From Neobacillus driksii (GTDB lineage Bacteria > Bacillota > Bacilli > Bacillales > Cytobacillaceae): a stretch of DNA of 64,000 bases. The translations under genes and the position numbers were made by a program. Location of the stretch: contig NZ_JACCBX010000001.1 in assembly GCF_013409995.1 (NCBI RefSeq), positions 432,932-496,931 on the forward strand, read 5' to 3'. The notes below the pieces were generated by a model. That model was given only the letters and a program-made list of their open reading frames with translations. It was not told the DNA's origin and made no database searches. Below, piece after piece: positions 1 to 8,015 of this stretch (positions are counted from its first letter, which is position 1; the number at the start of each line of letters is the position of its first letter).

Positions 1-18
1 ATTGTCACAAATAAGTAA

Positions 19-40
19 AAGCCCAAGTACGCTTGGGCTT
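19..40. terminator. Stem-loop, probable terminator of an upstream gene
   Basis: A perfect 9-bp stem (AAGCCCAAG / CTTGGGCTT) with a 4-base loop sits at the left edge, followed only by a mixed TA-rich tail. It probably ends transcription from a gene left of the window. The short T-run makes it a weak intrinsic terminator. Confidence 0.55.
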
Positions 41-147
41 TATAGTAATTTTGAAAATAAAGAGTTTGAGCTTTTGTAGGTTTCAATCTTCGTAAATAAT
101 TTTCAAGATTTTCTAAGAAAAATAGATGAACCATGAGGAGGATTCTT

Positions 148-855
148 ATGGAGGCCCATGAACTCCCAATTTTAGAAAAACCAGAAACATCAAAGGAAAC
201 AAGAATTACTAAGAAAAATGATCGTTTTACGAAAGTGCAGGGAATCTCTTTAATTCTTGCTTCTTTATTTATTAGCTTAATTGGCGGTTACTTTATCAGT
301 GATAAATTCTTTTGGTCCAATGAAGATCAGAGCAGAATAGAGCAGCAAGTAGCCTATTATGAAGAACTAGTAAGTAAAGAGCCGAACAAACCAGACCATC
401 GTGTGAATCTAGGTTACTCCTATCATTTAAATGGTAATAATGAGGAAGCAATTAAGCAATTACAGACCGCAATAGATTTAGATAAGAAAAATGTTGGAGC
501 CTATTTTAACTTAGGGCTTGTATATAATGACCAGGAACGTTATGACGATGCACTTAAGCAATCTAATAAGGTAGTCGAACTAGCTCCAAGAGATTATAAG
601 GGGCACCTTTTAGAAGGTATGGTTTATAGAAAACTAAAGATGTATAAAGAAGCATTGGTATCTCTTCAAGAAGCAGATAAATTAATGCCTGTTAATAATG
701 ATATTATCTTTGAAATGGGCAGAGTAGCAGAAGACCAAGGGAATGTAACAGACGCTGAGGAGTTATATAAGAAAGCATTAAGTTATGATCCACTATATAA
801 GCCAGCCTCTGAAGCTCTTACCAAACTAGCTGGAAAAGATAAGGACAGCAAATAA
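148..855 (+). CDS. Membrane-anchored TPR protein (cytochrome-cluster accessory)
   Basis: A 235-residue protein with a short cytoplasmic head, one hydrophobic segment at about residues 32-50, and an extracytoplasmic tail of about four tetratricopeptide repeats (residues ~70-230, with the NLGYSYHLNGN, NLGLVYNDQ and ALSYDPLYKPA patterns). TPR domains bind other proteins, and anchored TPR proteins such as NrfG or CcmI help heme lyases deliver apocytochromes. Placement before an NHL protein and three multiheme cytochromes suggests a similar assembly or scaffold role; that is inference. The start at 148 is chosen because GAGGAGG lies 6 bases before this ATG; the in-frame ATG at 133 has no ribosome site. 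The next gene follows within 16 bases. Confidence 0.75.
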   Translation: MEAHELPILEKPETSKETRITKKNDRFTKVQGISLILASLFISLIGGYFISDKFFWSNEDQSRIEQQVAYYEELVSKEPNKPDHRVNLGYSYHLNGNNEEAIKQLQTAIDLDKKNVGAYFNLGLVYNDQERYDDALKQSNKVVELAPRDYKGHLLEGMVYRKLKMYKEALVSLQEADKLMPVNNDIIFEMGRVAEDQGNVTDAEELYKKALSYDPLYKPASEALTKLAGKDKDSK

Positions 856-871
856 AAGGAGATGACTAGAA

Positions 872-1837
872 TTGAAAAAGGTAACAACATATATCTGGAT
901 GAGTGCAATGGTTGTACTTTCTGTAGCTTTATTCTCGGCCATCACCCTTTTAGATTTAGGGCCATCGCTGAAACCTATCGTTGCTGCGGCTAACCCCACT
1001 AGCGGTGATCCAGAATTTAGACAATCATTTTACGGCAGCTTTGAAGAACCGCTTAATAAGCCGATGGATGTAACAAAAATTGGTGAACTTATCTATGTTA
1101 CGGACACTAAAAATAAACAGGTCCAAGTATTTGATCAATCAGGAAATAACGTTTTTAAATTCGGTAAAGAGGGAGCAGACGAAGGACAATTTCAGTTCCC
1201 GTACGGAATTGCCGGAGATAAGGATGAAAATATTTATGTAGCTGATATGTATAATGGGAAGATTTCTATTTTTAATACTAAGGGTGAGTTTATTAAGTAC
1301 TTCCCAGATCAAGACAAGGTTATCCAGTCTCCTGGCGGGTTACGTATATATGATGAAAAATTGTACGTGACAGATATCAAAGAAAATAAAGTCTACGTAT
1401 TGAATCTAGAGGGAAAAAAGCTAATGGAAATCGGTGGTTCAGGACAGGATGAAGGAAAGTTCATTGCGCCGAACGCAGTAGCGGTGGATAAGGATGACCA
1501 GATCTATGTTACAGACTCTGGAAACAACCGAGTGCAAATTTTTGATAAAGAGGGCAAGTTTGTCAGAATTATTAATGGTTCAAAGGATGGAAAAGGAACC
1601 CCTTTATTTGTAAATCCAAGGGGCGTGGGTGTTGATTCTAATGGAACGGTGTACGTAGTTAGTAATTTATCTCACAACGTATATGCATATGACAAGGATG
1701 GAAATGAAGTATTAGTTTTAGGTGGTATGGGAACAGAAAATGGCCAGCTTTATCTTCCAAACGGTCTTTATATTGATGATAGGAATGCAATTTACGTAAC
1801 GGATACGATTAACCAAAGAATTTCAATCTTCTATTAA
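872..1837 (+). CDS. Secreted/anchored NHL-repeat beta-propeller protein
   Basis: A 321-residue protein with an N-terminal hydrophobic segment (residues ~8-30, signal peptide or anchor) followed by about six NHL repeats from residue ~55 to the C-terminus, each with a P-x-G/D-hydrophobic stretch, D-x-x-x-x-I/V-Y-V-T/A-D and a V-x-V/I-F-D/N strand. This predicts a six-bladed propeller outside the membrane. NHL proteins often occur in multiheme cytochrome clusters of metal- and nitrogen-respiring bacteria, where they may act in protein interaction; no catalytic role can be read here. It starts at TTG, with AAAGGAGATGA upstream, 16 bases after the TPR gene, so the two are very likely co-transcribed. 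Confidence 0.8.
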   Translation: MKKVTTYIWMSAMVVLSVALFSAITLLDLGPSLKPIVAAANPTSGDPEFRQSFYGSFEEPLNKPMDVTKIGELIYVTDTKNKQVQVFDQSGNNVFKFGKEGADEGQFQFPYGIAGDKDENIYVADMYNGKISIFNTKGEFIKYFPDQDKVIQSPGGLRIYDEKLYVTDIKENKVYVLNLEGKKLMEIGGSGQDEGKFIAPNAVAVDKDDQIYVTDSGNNRVQIFDKEGKFVRIINGSKDGKGTPLFVNPRGVGVDSNGTVYVVSNLSHNVYAYDKDGNEVLVLGGMGTENGQLYLPNGLYIDDRNAIYVTDTINQRISIFY

Positions 1838-1884
1838 AATAGACTTTTATCAAAGGGATATTTGCACAATTAATCTAGCAATCT

Positions 1885-1900
1885 TGTGAAATACGTCACA
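1885..1900. promoter_or_regulatory. FNR-type operator (TGTGA-N6-TCACA)
   Basis: A perfect palindrome TGTGA-AATACG-TCACA matches the Bacillus Fnr/CRP-family consensus. It lies about 150 bases before the first six-heme cytochrome and after the NHL gene. A TACAAT hexamer at 1915-1920 could be the -10; this would put the operator centre near -35 rather than the usual -41.5, so the exact promoter is uncertain. The site implies anaerobic induction of the cytochromes. Confidence 0.7.
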
Positions 1901-2049
1901 TTAAATTTCCTCCCTACAATGTGTCGTAGTTTACAGGGGTGGTTTCATTAAGGTGGTGATGCGAGGAAAATAAGTAATATTTCTTTTATAGGTCAAGAAA
2001 TAGTAGAGAAAAAAAGAGAGAGAGAAAAGAAATTTGGGAGGTTTTAGTA

Positions 2050-3144
2050 ATGAGCAAGGTCAAATTAGGATTTACTGCATTGTTCACGCTTATTCTACTA
2101 AGCATGTTTGCTGCCTTTGCCTCTGCTGCGGAGTTTACTCCAACACCTAGCAACCCGGCACCAGATATACATGTAGGAACCATTGATAACAATGGTAATG
2201 TGAACCAACACAAAACACACGGTAATTTCCAAAACAATACAAACTCTTGTGGGAACTGTCACAGTACTCACAATGGTGAAAGTGCAACATTATTGAAGTT
2301 TGAAAAAACTGAATCTGATTTATGTTTATCCTGTCATGATGGCACATTAGGTTTCTATAACGTCTTAGGTCAAGGTGCAGGTGGAGGAACATTCAATTCA
2401 TCTCATGAAAGTTCTTCAATGCATAACGTAGGGACTGTTGCAATCAATTCAGCACCTGGTGCTTACGATAATAAAGTAGAAGACGAATTACAATGTTCTA
2501 GCTGTCACAATCCACACGGATCAACTAACGACCGTTTATTAAAACAAACAGTTGCTGGTGTAACATATTCCACAACGCCAATCAAACTTGCGTTGACTGA
2601 GGATCCTGCATTTGCCGCTATCAATAGCAGCTCTACAAATTCTGGATTAAAGATTACAAAATCAATTGGTCCAAAAGAGAATGCTGATAAAGTGACTTAT
2701 GCTGCATTCTGTTCAACTTGTCATGATTCGTATCTAGCTGGCAGTGGAACACAAAGTGCGAAGAGTGGACATTACTCACATACTACAAATAGCTCTTCTG
2801 CTGGACGTAACTGTGCAAGCTGTCACTATGCGCACGGTACCGATATTACTCTTTTAAAAGACACAGCTGGTAAGACCATTGCTGATTACGTGGCAGCAGG
2901 TTGGGAAAAAGAAACTGCTATTAAGTATATGAAAGATGTAAGTGCTGGCGGTTCTGCTAACAAGAAGTATACAAACATGTCTGTATGTTGGACTTGTCAT
3001 ACTTCAAGTCATCCACTTGATACACCAATGCCTGCTCAAGTTGGAGATCCAAACAATGGTACTGGGGAACTTTGGAACTATGTATGGAGCTCAAGATATA
3101 ACAAAATGATTCCTACATTTAATGAAAAGGCCAATATTAGATAA
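2050..3144 (+). CDS. Secreted six-heme cytochrome c (doubled CXXCH family), copy 1
   Basis: A 364-residue protein with a Sec signal peptide (residues 1-26, cleavage near ASAA). It carries six CXXCH heme sites (CGNCH, CLSCH, CSSCH, CSTCH, CASCH, CWTCH), several extended as CXXCHxxH (CGNCHSTH, CSSCHNPH, CASCHYAH), which is the paired/doubled CXXCH family used in multiheme electron-transfer proteins. No lipobox or C-terminal anchor is seen, so it should be exported and held at the wall or surface by partners. A strong ribosome site (TTTGGGAGG) precedes the ATG. It is a close paralogue of the next gene, with the leader and the downstream hairpins also duplicated. The physiological electron acceptor cannot be read from sequence. 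Confidence 0.88.
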   Translation: MSKVKLGFTALFTLILLSMFAAFASAAEFTPTPSNPAPDIHVGTIDNNGNVNQHKTHGNFQNNTNSCGNCHSTHNGESATLLKFEKTESDLCLSCHDGTLGFYNVLGQGAGGGTFNSSHESSSMHNVGTVAINSAPGAYDNKVEDELQCSSCHNPHGSTNDRLLKQTVAGVTYSTTPIKLALTEDPAFAAINSSSTNSGLKITKSIGPKENADKVTYAAFCSTCHDSYLAGSGTQSAKSGHYSHTTNSSSAGRNCASCHYAHGTDITLLKDTAGKTIADYVAAGWEKETAIKYMKDVSAGGSANKKYTNMSVCWTCHTSSHPLDTPMPAQVGDPNNGTGELWNYVWSSRYNKMIPTFNEKANIR

Positions 3145-3150
3145 AAAGCC

Positions 3151-3230
3151 AACAAATAGCCCTACTATTTGTTAGCTCCTAAAAAAGAGTTTTGGAAAAC
3201 AAGGTAGTAATCAATATTTACTACCTTGTT
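3151..3230. repeat. Twin stem-loops after cytochrome copy 1
   Basis: Two perfect inverted repeats: a 9-bp stem (AACAAATAG / CTATTTGTT, 3151-3173) and a 13-bp stem (3198-3210 / 3218-3230, AACAAGGTAGTAA and its complement). Neither has a clean T-run, so they may allow read-through or set mRNA ends between the two cytochrome genes. Near-identical hairpins follow copy 2. Confidence 0.7.
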
Positions 3231-3302
3231 CTCTATCGATATTATACTAGCTTTTAACTAGAGAGAGAAAAAGAGAGAAAGTAATTTGGGAGGTTTAAAG
3301 AT

Positions 3303-4331
3303 ATGAGCAAGATGAAAATTGGCTTTACGGCATTGTTCACGCTAATTTTATTTAGCATGTTTGCCGCATTTGCATCTGCAGCGGAGTTTGTTCCCACTCC
3401 AAGTAATCCTGCACCTGGTATTAATGTCGGAACAATCGATAACAATGGAAATGAAGCCACACACAGAACACACGGAAATTTCCAAAACAACACAAACTCT
3501 TGTGGCAACTGTCATAGTACCCACAACGGGGATAGTGCAACATTATTAAAATTTGAAGAAACTGAGTCTGATCTTTGTTTAACTTGCCACGATGGTACAT
3601 TGGGCTTTTATAACGTAGAAAAAAGCTCCGGTGCAGGAGTTTTCAATAGTTCACACAATAGTTCATCTATGCACAATGTAGGTACAGTAGCAATTGATTC
3701 AGCACCTGGCTCTTTAACTGCGAACGAGGAAGAATTACAATGTTCTAGCTGTCACAATCCACACGGATCAGTAAATGATCGTTTATTAAAAACAACTGTA
3801 AATGGAAAAACATATTCAACTAAGGCGATTGATCTTGAATTAGTCGAAGACCCTGCTTATAGTGCCATTAATGCGAGTACGGGTCCTACTGGATTAAAGA
3901 TCTATCAATCAAAAGGTCCTGTTTTTGTAAACCAAGATCTGCCTGACGTACCGCAACGAGTTTATTCAAACTTCTGTTCAACTTGTCATGAAGATTACTT
4001 GAAATCAAGAACAACAGCAAGAGTTGATGGTCATTATACACATACAACAAGCAGTTACAAGGCTGGACGTAACTGTGCAAGCTGTCACTACGCTCACGGT
4101 ACAGATATTACGCTTCTAAAAGATACTGCTGGAAAAACAGTGGCTGATTATAGGAAGCAAGGCTGGAGTCAAGAACAAGCAGAGGCATACATGAAAGATA
4201 TCAGTGCTGGCGGCTCTGCTATTAAGAAGTATACGAACATGGCTGTATGCTGGTCATGTCACCAATCCACAGCTAAGATTGATACACCTCCTGTAGCAGG
4301 TGGAAACTACCAAGGAAAACCAACTAGATAA
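3303..4331 (+). CDS. Secreted six-heme cytochrome c, copy 2
   Basis: A 342-residue paralogue of the preceding cytochrome, with the same signal peptide (residues 1-26), the same N-terminal FVPTPSNPAPG-type segment and six CXXCH sites (CGNCH, CLTCH, CSSCH, CSTCH, CASCH, CWSCH). The C-terminus after the sixth heme is about 25 residues shorter than in copy 1, and the segment between hemes 3 and 4 is the most divergent. The upstream GAGAGA-rich leader and TTTGGGAGG ribosome site are shared with copy 1, so gene plus leader plus hairpins duplicated as a unit. It is probably exported and part of the same electron-transfer chain; redundancy versus specialisation is unknown. Confidence 0.88.
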   Translation: MSKMKIGFTALFTLILFSMFAAFASAAEFVPTPSNPAPGINVGTIDNNGNEATHRTHGNFQNNTNSCGNCHSTHNGDSATLLKFEETESDLCLTCHDGTLGFYNVEKSSGAGVFNSSHNSSSMHNVGTVAIDSAPGSLTANEEELQCSSCHNPHGSVNDRLLKTTVNGKTYSTKAIDLELVEDPAYSAINASTGPTGLKIYQSKGPVFVNQDLPDVPQRVYSNFCSTCHEDYLKSRTTARVDGHYTHTTSSYKAGRNCASCHYAHGTDITLLKDTAGKTVADYRKQGWSQEQAEAYMKDISAGGSAIKKYTNMAVCWSCHQSTAKIDTPPVAGGNYQGKPTR

Positions 4332-4339
4332 AAAAAGGC

Positions 4340-4435
4340 TAACAAATAGCCTCACTATTTGTTAACCATTTGGTGTTTCCGTTAGGTGCGTAAACAAGGT
4401 AGTAATAGTTTTATTACTGCCTTGTTTTATTATTT
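4340..4435 (+). terminator. Twin stem-loops and terminator after cytochrome copy 2
   Basis: The first stem (4340-4349 / 4355-4364) repeats the AACAAATAG hairpin of copy 1. The second (4392-4407 / 4412-4427) is a 16-bp stem with one G-U pair, followed by a T-rich stretch (TATTATTT), giving a credible intrinsic terminator. Confidence 0.7.
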
Positions 4436-4450
4436 CAGTCTGTTACGAAA

Positions 4451-4478
4451 TTGTCAAAAAGTATTACTTAACTATGAT
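4451..4478 (+). promoter_or_regulatory. Sigma-A-like promoter of the seven-heme cytochrome
   Basis: TTGTCA (4451-4456) and TATGAT (4473-4478) are separated by 16 bases, after the terminator of the previous gene and about 80 bases before the start codon. This gives the third cytochrome its own likely promoter. Confidence 0.5.
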
Positions 4479-4556
4479 AATTAATGTTAAATCAGTTGAT
4501 ATAATTATTTTGAAGGTATTAACTATAAAAATTGTAAAGAGAAAAAGGTGGATTTT

Positions 4557-6335
4557 ATGAAGAGGACGAACTATAGACGAAGGTTATTTTCATATATTGT
4601 CATTTCGAGCGTTTTCCTTAGTTCTTTCCTTCTTTATTCTCCTGCTGACATTGTGCTTTCAGCTCAGGGTGATCCTTATTTAGAAATGTTAAGCCCAAGT
4701 GAAGTGACGGTGTTTGATAATGCAATGGTTGAAATTACAGGTAATATATCTGACGATAGCACACCGCCAGAGCAGCTTTCGCTAAGAGTATATGAGAAGC
4801 TCGATTCAAATAGTGATCCAATTGAAATAACGAGCGAGGGCCAATTAAGGATTTCAATTGATGCTCAAAAGGGTAATTGGGTTTATTCAAAACAATTCAA
4901 TGATGGAATCCATCCAATCTCCTTTGTTCTTATGGATGCAGAAGGGAACTCTGTCGAAAAGCCAATGACCATTATCGTTACAAAAGAAGTAAATAAAGAG
5001 CAGAAAACGGTTGTTGAAAAACAAAATACGATTGTGGAGGAAGCTCCTGTCAGTGCTTCGGTTTCAGTTGGAACCCCCACTGAAATTAATGATGAAGTCG
5101 TTCCTAGGCCAACGGTTGTAGATGTGAAAATTATCCCTGACGGCATCACGGATGAAAGTGGATACTTATCTGCGGAAGATATGACCCAAGTAGCTCTTAA
5201 CTCAAAAATTATGGTGATAATTAGAGAAACTGGAACTTTAACCTATACTCAACCTTTGTTGATCTCATCGAATAAGGGAGAAATTAAGAGTAAAGAAGAT
5301 CTAGAAGGAATGATTCCTAAAAGAAATAAAGATGGAGATTACGTCGTTACTTTCACTCCATTAGTCCAACTGGATCCAAGTACTACCTATTATGTTTATG
5401 TAAATCCGTCAATTACCAATGAACTTGGAAATAGAATATATCCTAAATTCTTTAAATTTACAACTACGAATGTATATCATATAGGAGATATTCACGGAAA
5501 CTATGCAAACAACACAAATGCATGTGCGTATTGCCATAGTACTCATAACGGAGAAACTCCGACTCTAGAAGGCGGTAAATATGGGGCGTCCGAAGACAAT
5601 TTCTGTATGGTCTGCCATGATGGAACGAATGGTTCTCCAATGCCCGATAAATATAATAGTACAAACAAGCATAATCAACATGTAGCTGCAGATGCTAAAA
5701 ACTCTGAATCTTGCACAAGCTGTCATAACCCACATGCTTCTTGGACGGCAGAAAATCCAGCGAGACTGCAAAGTGTTCAACCTACGGGTGTGAGTCACTT
5801 CCAGACTCTCACTTATAAAAAGGCAGGTACAGCAACGGGTAAGGCGGAAGATTTTACGTTATGCTTGAATTGCCATGATGGTAAGAAAGCTTCTAATATT
5901 AAACAATATTACGAGGATGAAGCCATAATAGCGGAATCCGGTCATAATATTACGGCTAAAGATGGCAGTGGATTAGATGGTCAAATCACATGTGCAGATT
6001 GTCATGAAACACATGGATCTAACAATATTATGCTACTCCGAGAATCACTTGGTAATGTAAAAGTTGCAGAGAATGATAAATTTAAATCAATAGGCACTGT
6101 ATGGGATGCCGTCAATGAGCGGCAATTCTGTCTGAAGTGTCATAACAATACCACTGAGCTTTATGGAAGTACAAGTACATTTAAAGAAAGAAATGGTGCA
6201 GATCAGCTTATTTTAGGTCATCAGGCAACAGATATAGAGGGGTGTTCAACTTGTCATGGTGGTGCCAATAAATCGATGATAGAAGCTGCTCATGGACCTA
6301 AAAAAATCGACCCTGTTTCTATACAAGAAAATTAA
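4557..6335 (+). CDS. Secreted seven-heme cytochrome c with N-terminal Ig-like domains
   Basis: A 592-residue protein with a signal peptide (about residues 1-37). Residues ~40-150 look like a bacterial Ig-like module and ~185-305 match the SbsA-type Ig-like domain (LDPSTTYYVYVNPSITN and FKFTTTN strands) common in S-layer and surface proteins. The C-terminal half holds seven CXXCH sites (CAYCH, CMVCH, CTSCH, CLNCH, CADCH, CLKCH, CSTCH), again with CXXCHxxH spacing. The Ig modules could hold the heme domain in or across the cell wall; that is inference. The start at 4557 is chosen because AAAGGTGG ends 5 bases before this ATG; the in-frame GTG at 4548 lies inside that ribosome site. Confidence 0.85.
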   Translation: MKRTNYRRRLFSYIVISSVFLSSFLLYSPADIVLSAQGDPYLEMLSPSEVTVFDNAMVEITGNISDDSTPPEQLSLRVYEKLDSNSDPIEITSEGQLRISIDAQKGNWVYSKQFNDGIHPISFVLMDAEGNSVEKPMTIIVTKEVNKEQKTVVEKQNTIVEEAPVSASVSVGTPTEINDEVVPRPTVVDVKIIPDGITDESGYLSAEDMTQVALNSKIMVIIRETGTLTYTQPLLISSNKGEIKSKEDLEGMIPKRNKDGDYVVTFTPLVQLDPSTTYYVYVNPSITNELGNRIYPKFFKFTTTNVYHIGDIHGNYANNTNACAYCHSTHNGETPTLEGGKYGASEDNFCMVCHDGTNGSPMPDKYNSTNKHNQHVAADAKNSESCTSCHNPHASWTAENPARLQSVQPTGVSHFQTLTYKKAGTATGKAEDFTLCLNCHDGKKASNIKQYYEDEAIIAESGHNITAKDGSGLDGQITCADCHETHGSNNIMLLRESLGNVKVAENDKFKSIGTVWDAVNERQFCLKCHNNTTELYGSTSTFKERNGADQLILGHQATDIEGCSTCHGGANKSMIEAAHGPKKIDPVSIQEN

Positions 6336-6341
6336 TAGTGA

Positions 6342-6371
6342 AAAACGAGGGGAAAATCCTCTCGTTTTTTT
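6342..6371 (+). terminator. Terminator of the cytochrome cluster
   Basis: A stem AAAACGAGGGG / CCTCTCGTTTT (one mismatch) with a short A-rich loop runs into a T-run, directly after the stop of the seven-heme cytochrome. Confidence 0.75.
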
Positions 6372-6375
6372 GTTG

Positions 6376-6566
6376 TGTTGATAAGTAGTAATATTATTTT
6401 ATTTTAACGATAGGATTGTTTATAAGTACTGTGAATTTGTAGATATGTGGATAAGTTTTTTGATTATTCAAAAACAAAAAAACAAATATGTATACTTATC
6501 CACAGTAGCATGGGAGAACTTATTATCTTTGGATGGTTTAATTGTTGATAAGTAATGTTATCCACA
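6376..6566. promoter_or_regulatory. DnaA-box cluster
   Basis: Three perfect DnaA boxes (TTATCCACA) lie at 6446-6454 (minus orientation), 6496-6504 and 6558-6566, with two one-mismatch boxes (TGTTGATAA) at 6376-6384 and 6543-6551, all in a gene-free AT-rich stretch. Known DnaA-box clusters outside oriC titrate DnaA or regulate nearby genes. This one sits between the cytochrome terminator and the prfB promoter. The boxes are seen directly; the role is inferred. Confidence 0.75.
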
Positions 6567-6595
6567 GATTCCAGATCCTTTAAATGTATTCATTT

Positions 6596-6625
6596 TTGAA
6601 ATTTCCCCGCATAACAGGCTATAAT
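6596..6625 (+). promoter_or_regulatory. Sigma-A promoter of prfB
   Basis: TTGAAA (6596-6601) and TATAAT (6620-6625) with an 18-base spacer, about 70 bases before the prfB start codon. Its presence gives prfB a promoter separate from any upstream gene. Confidence 0.65.
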
Positions 6626-6695
6626 GTAAAAGGAACATACGAACGCCCATGACATATGCTAGAAACTGAACGTATTTTTTATAGAGGTGAAGAAA

Positions 6696-7797
6696 ATGGA
6701 ATTAGCAGAAATTCGAAATGAACTTGAAAAAACAGCTAAACGTTTAGCGGACTTTAGGGGGTCTCTTTGACCTTGAAAATAAGGAAGCGCGTATAGCTGA
6801 ACTGGATGATCAAATGCTTCATCCTGATTTCTGGAATGACCAGCAGGCAGCCCAAACTGTCATAGGTGAAGCCAATGCACTAAAGGATCAGGTTAATGAG
6901 TTTACCCAAATGTTTGAAACATTTGAGAATCTAGAAGTGAGCTACGAGCTTGTGAAAGAAGAAAGCGATGCGGAATTACAGGCAGAGCTTGAAGATGAAT
7001 TAACAAATCTAACATCTAGACTAAATGATTTTGAACTCCAGCTGCTTCTAAGTGAAGAATACGATAAACACAATGCCATTTTAGAGCTGCACCCAGGTGC
7101 TGGCGGGACCGAGTCACAGGACTGGGGCTCTATGTTACTGCGCATGTATACACGTTGGGCTGAGAAAAAGGGATTTAAGGTGGAAACTCTTGACTATCTT
7201 CCAGGTGATGAAGCGGGAATTAAAAGCGTAACCTTGGCTATAAGAGGTCACAATGCCTACGGTTATTTAAAGGCGGAAAAAGGTGTACACAGATTAGTGC
7301 GAATTTCACCCTTTGATGCTTCAGGACGCCGCCACACATCGTTTGTATCGTGTGAAGTTATGCCGGAATTTAATGATGAGATTCAAATTGATATCCGTAC
7401 AGAGGATCTTAAAATAGATACGTATCGTGCCAGTGGTGCTGGAGGACAGCATATCAATACAACTGATTCTGCCGTGAGGATTACCCACACACCAACCGGC
7501 GTTGTGGTAACCTGTCAATCAGAACGTTCGCAGATTAAGAACCGTGAAGCAGCAATGAAAATGCTGAAAGCAAAGCTTTATCAACGAGAAATAGAACAAC
7601 AAGAAAAAGAATTACTCGAAATCCGCGGGGAACAGAAGGAAATTGGCTGGGGAAGTCAAATCCGTTCGTACGTTTTTCATCCTTATTCAATGGTTAAGGA
7701 TCATCGTACAAATACCGAAAGCGGAAACGTTCAGGGAGTTATGGATGGAGACTTAGATCCATTTATTGACGCTTACCTGCGATCAAGAATTTCATAA
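6696..7797 (+). CDS. prfB: Peptide chain release factor 2, with programmed +1 frameshift
   Basis: RF2 recognises UGA and UAA stops and triggers peptide release. Translation starts at ATG 6696 (GAGGTGAAG upstream) and reads 24 codons to an in-frame TGA at 6768-6770. The CTT-TGA-C slip site with AGGGGG at 6756-6761 is the classic autoregulatory signal: low RF2 lets ribosomes shift +1 and continue at GAC 6769. The joined product (6696-6767 plus 6769-7797) has 366 residues, the usual length. The GGQ catalytic motif (GAGGQHIN), the SPF stop-recognition motif (RISPFDASG) and the PGAGGTES segment are present. It is an intact gene, not a pseudogene. In B. subtilis prfB follows secA; here the cytochrome cluster lies upstream instead. 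Confidence 0.97.
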
Positions 7798-7806
7798 TAA
7801 AACAAT

Positions 7807-7842
7807 TGCCTTTGCCACCAAAGTGGCGAGGGCATTATTTTT
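7807..7842 (+). terminator. Terminator of prfB
   Basis: A 12-bp stem (TGCCTTTGCCAC / GTGGCGAGGGCA, two G-U pairs) with a CAAA loop, followed by TTATTTTT, shortly after the prfB stop. Confidence 0.8.
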
Positions 7843-7929
7843 GCAGTAAATCATTATTCTTTCATTAAATGCTTATAATAACAAATACTATATAAAAATT
7901 TATCCCTTTAATGCGTTATCTGAATACCA

Positions 7930-7958
7930 TTTACAGCAAATTATTGCCATGCTATACT
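7930..7958 (+). promoter_or_regulatory. Sigma-A promoter of the YitT-family gene
   Basis: TTTACA (7930-7935) and TATACT (7953-7958) with a 17-base spacer lie about 60 bases before the next start codon. Confidence 0.65.
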
Positions 7959-8015
7959 CACTTCGGTTAAGTAAGAAAATTATAGCAAAATGGTAATATA
8001 GAGGGGAATTGCACT

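Noticed and set aside
6696..6813. prfB as a frameshifted pseudogene
   Set aside because: The AGGGGG and CTT-TGA-C site is the conserved programmed frameshift, and the product is full length.
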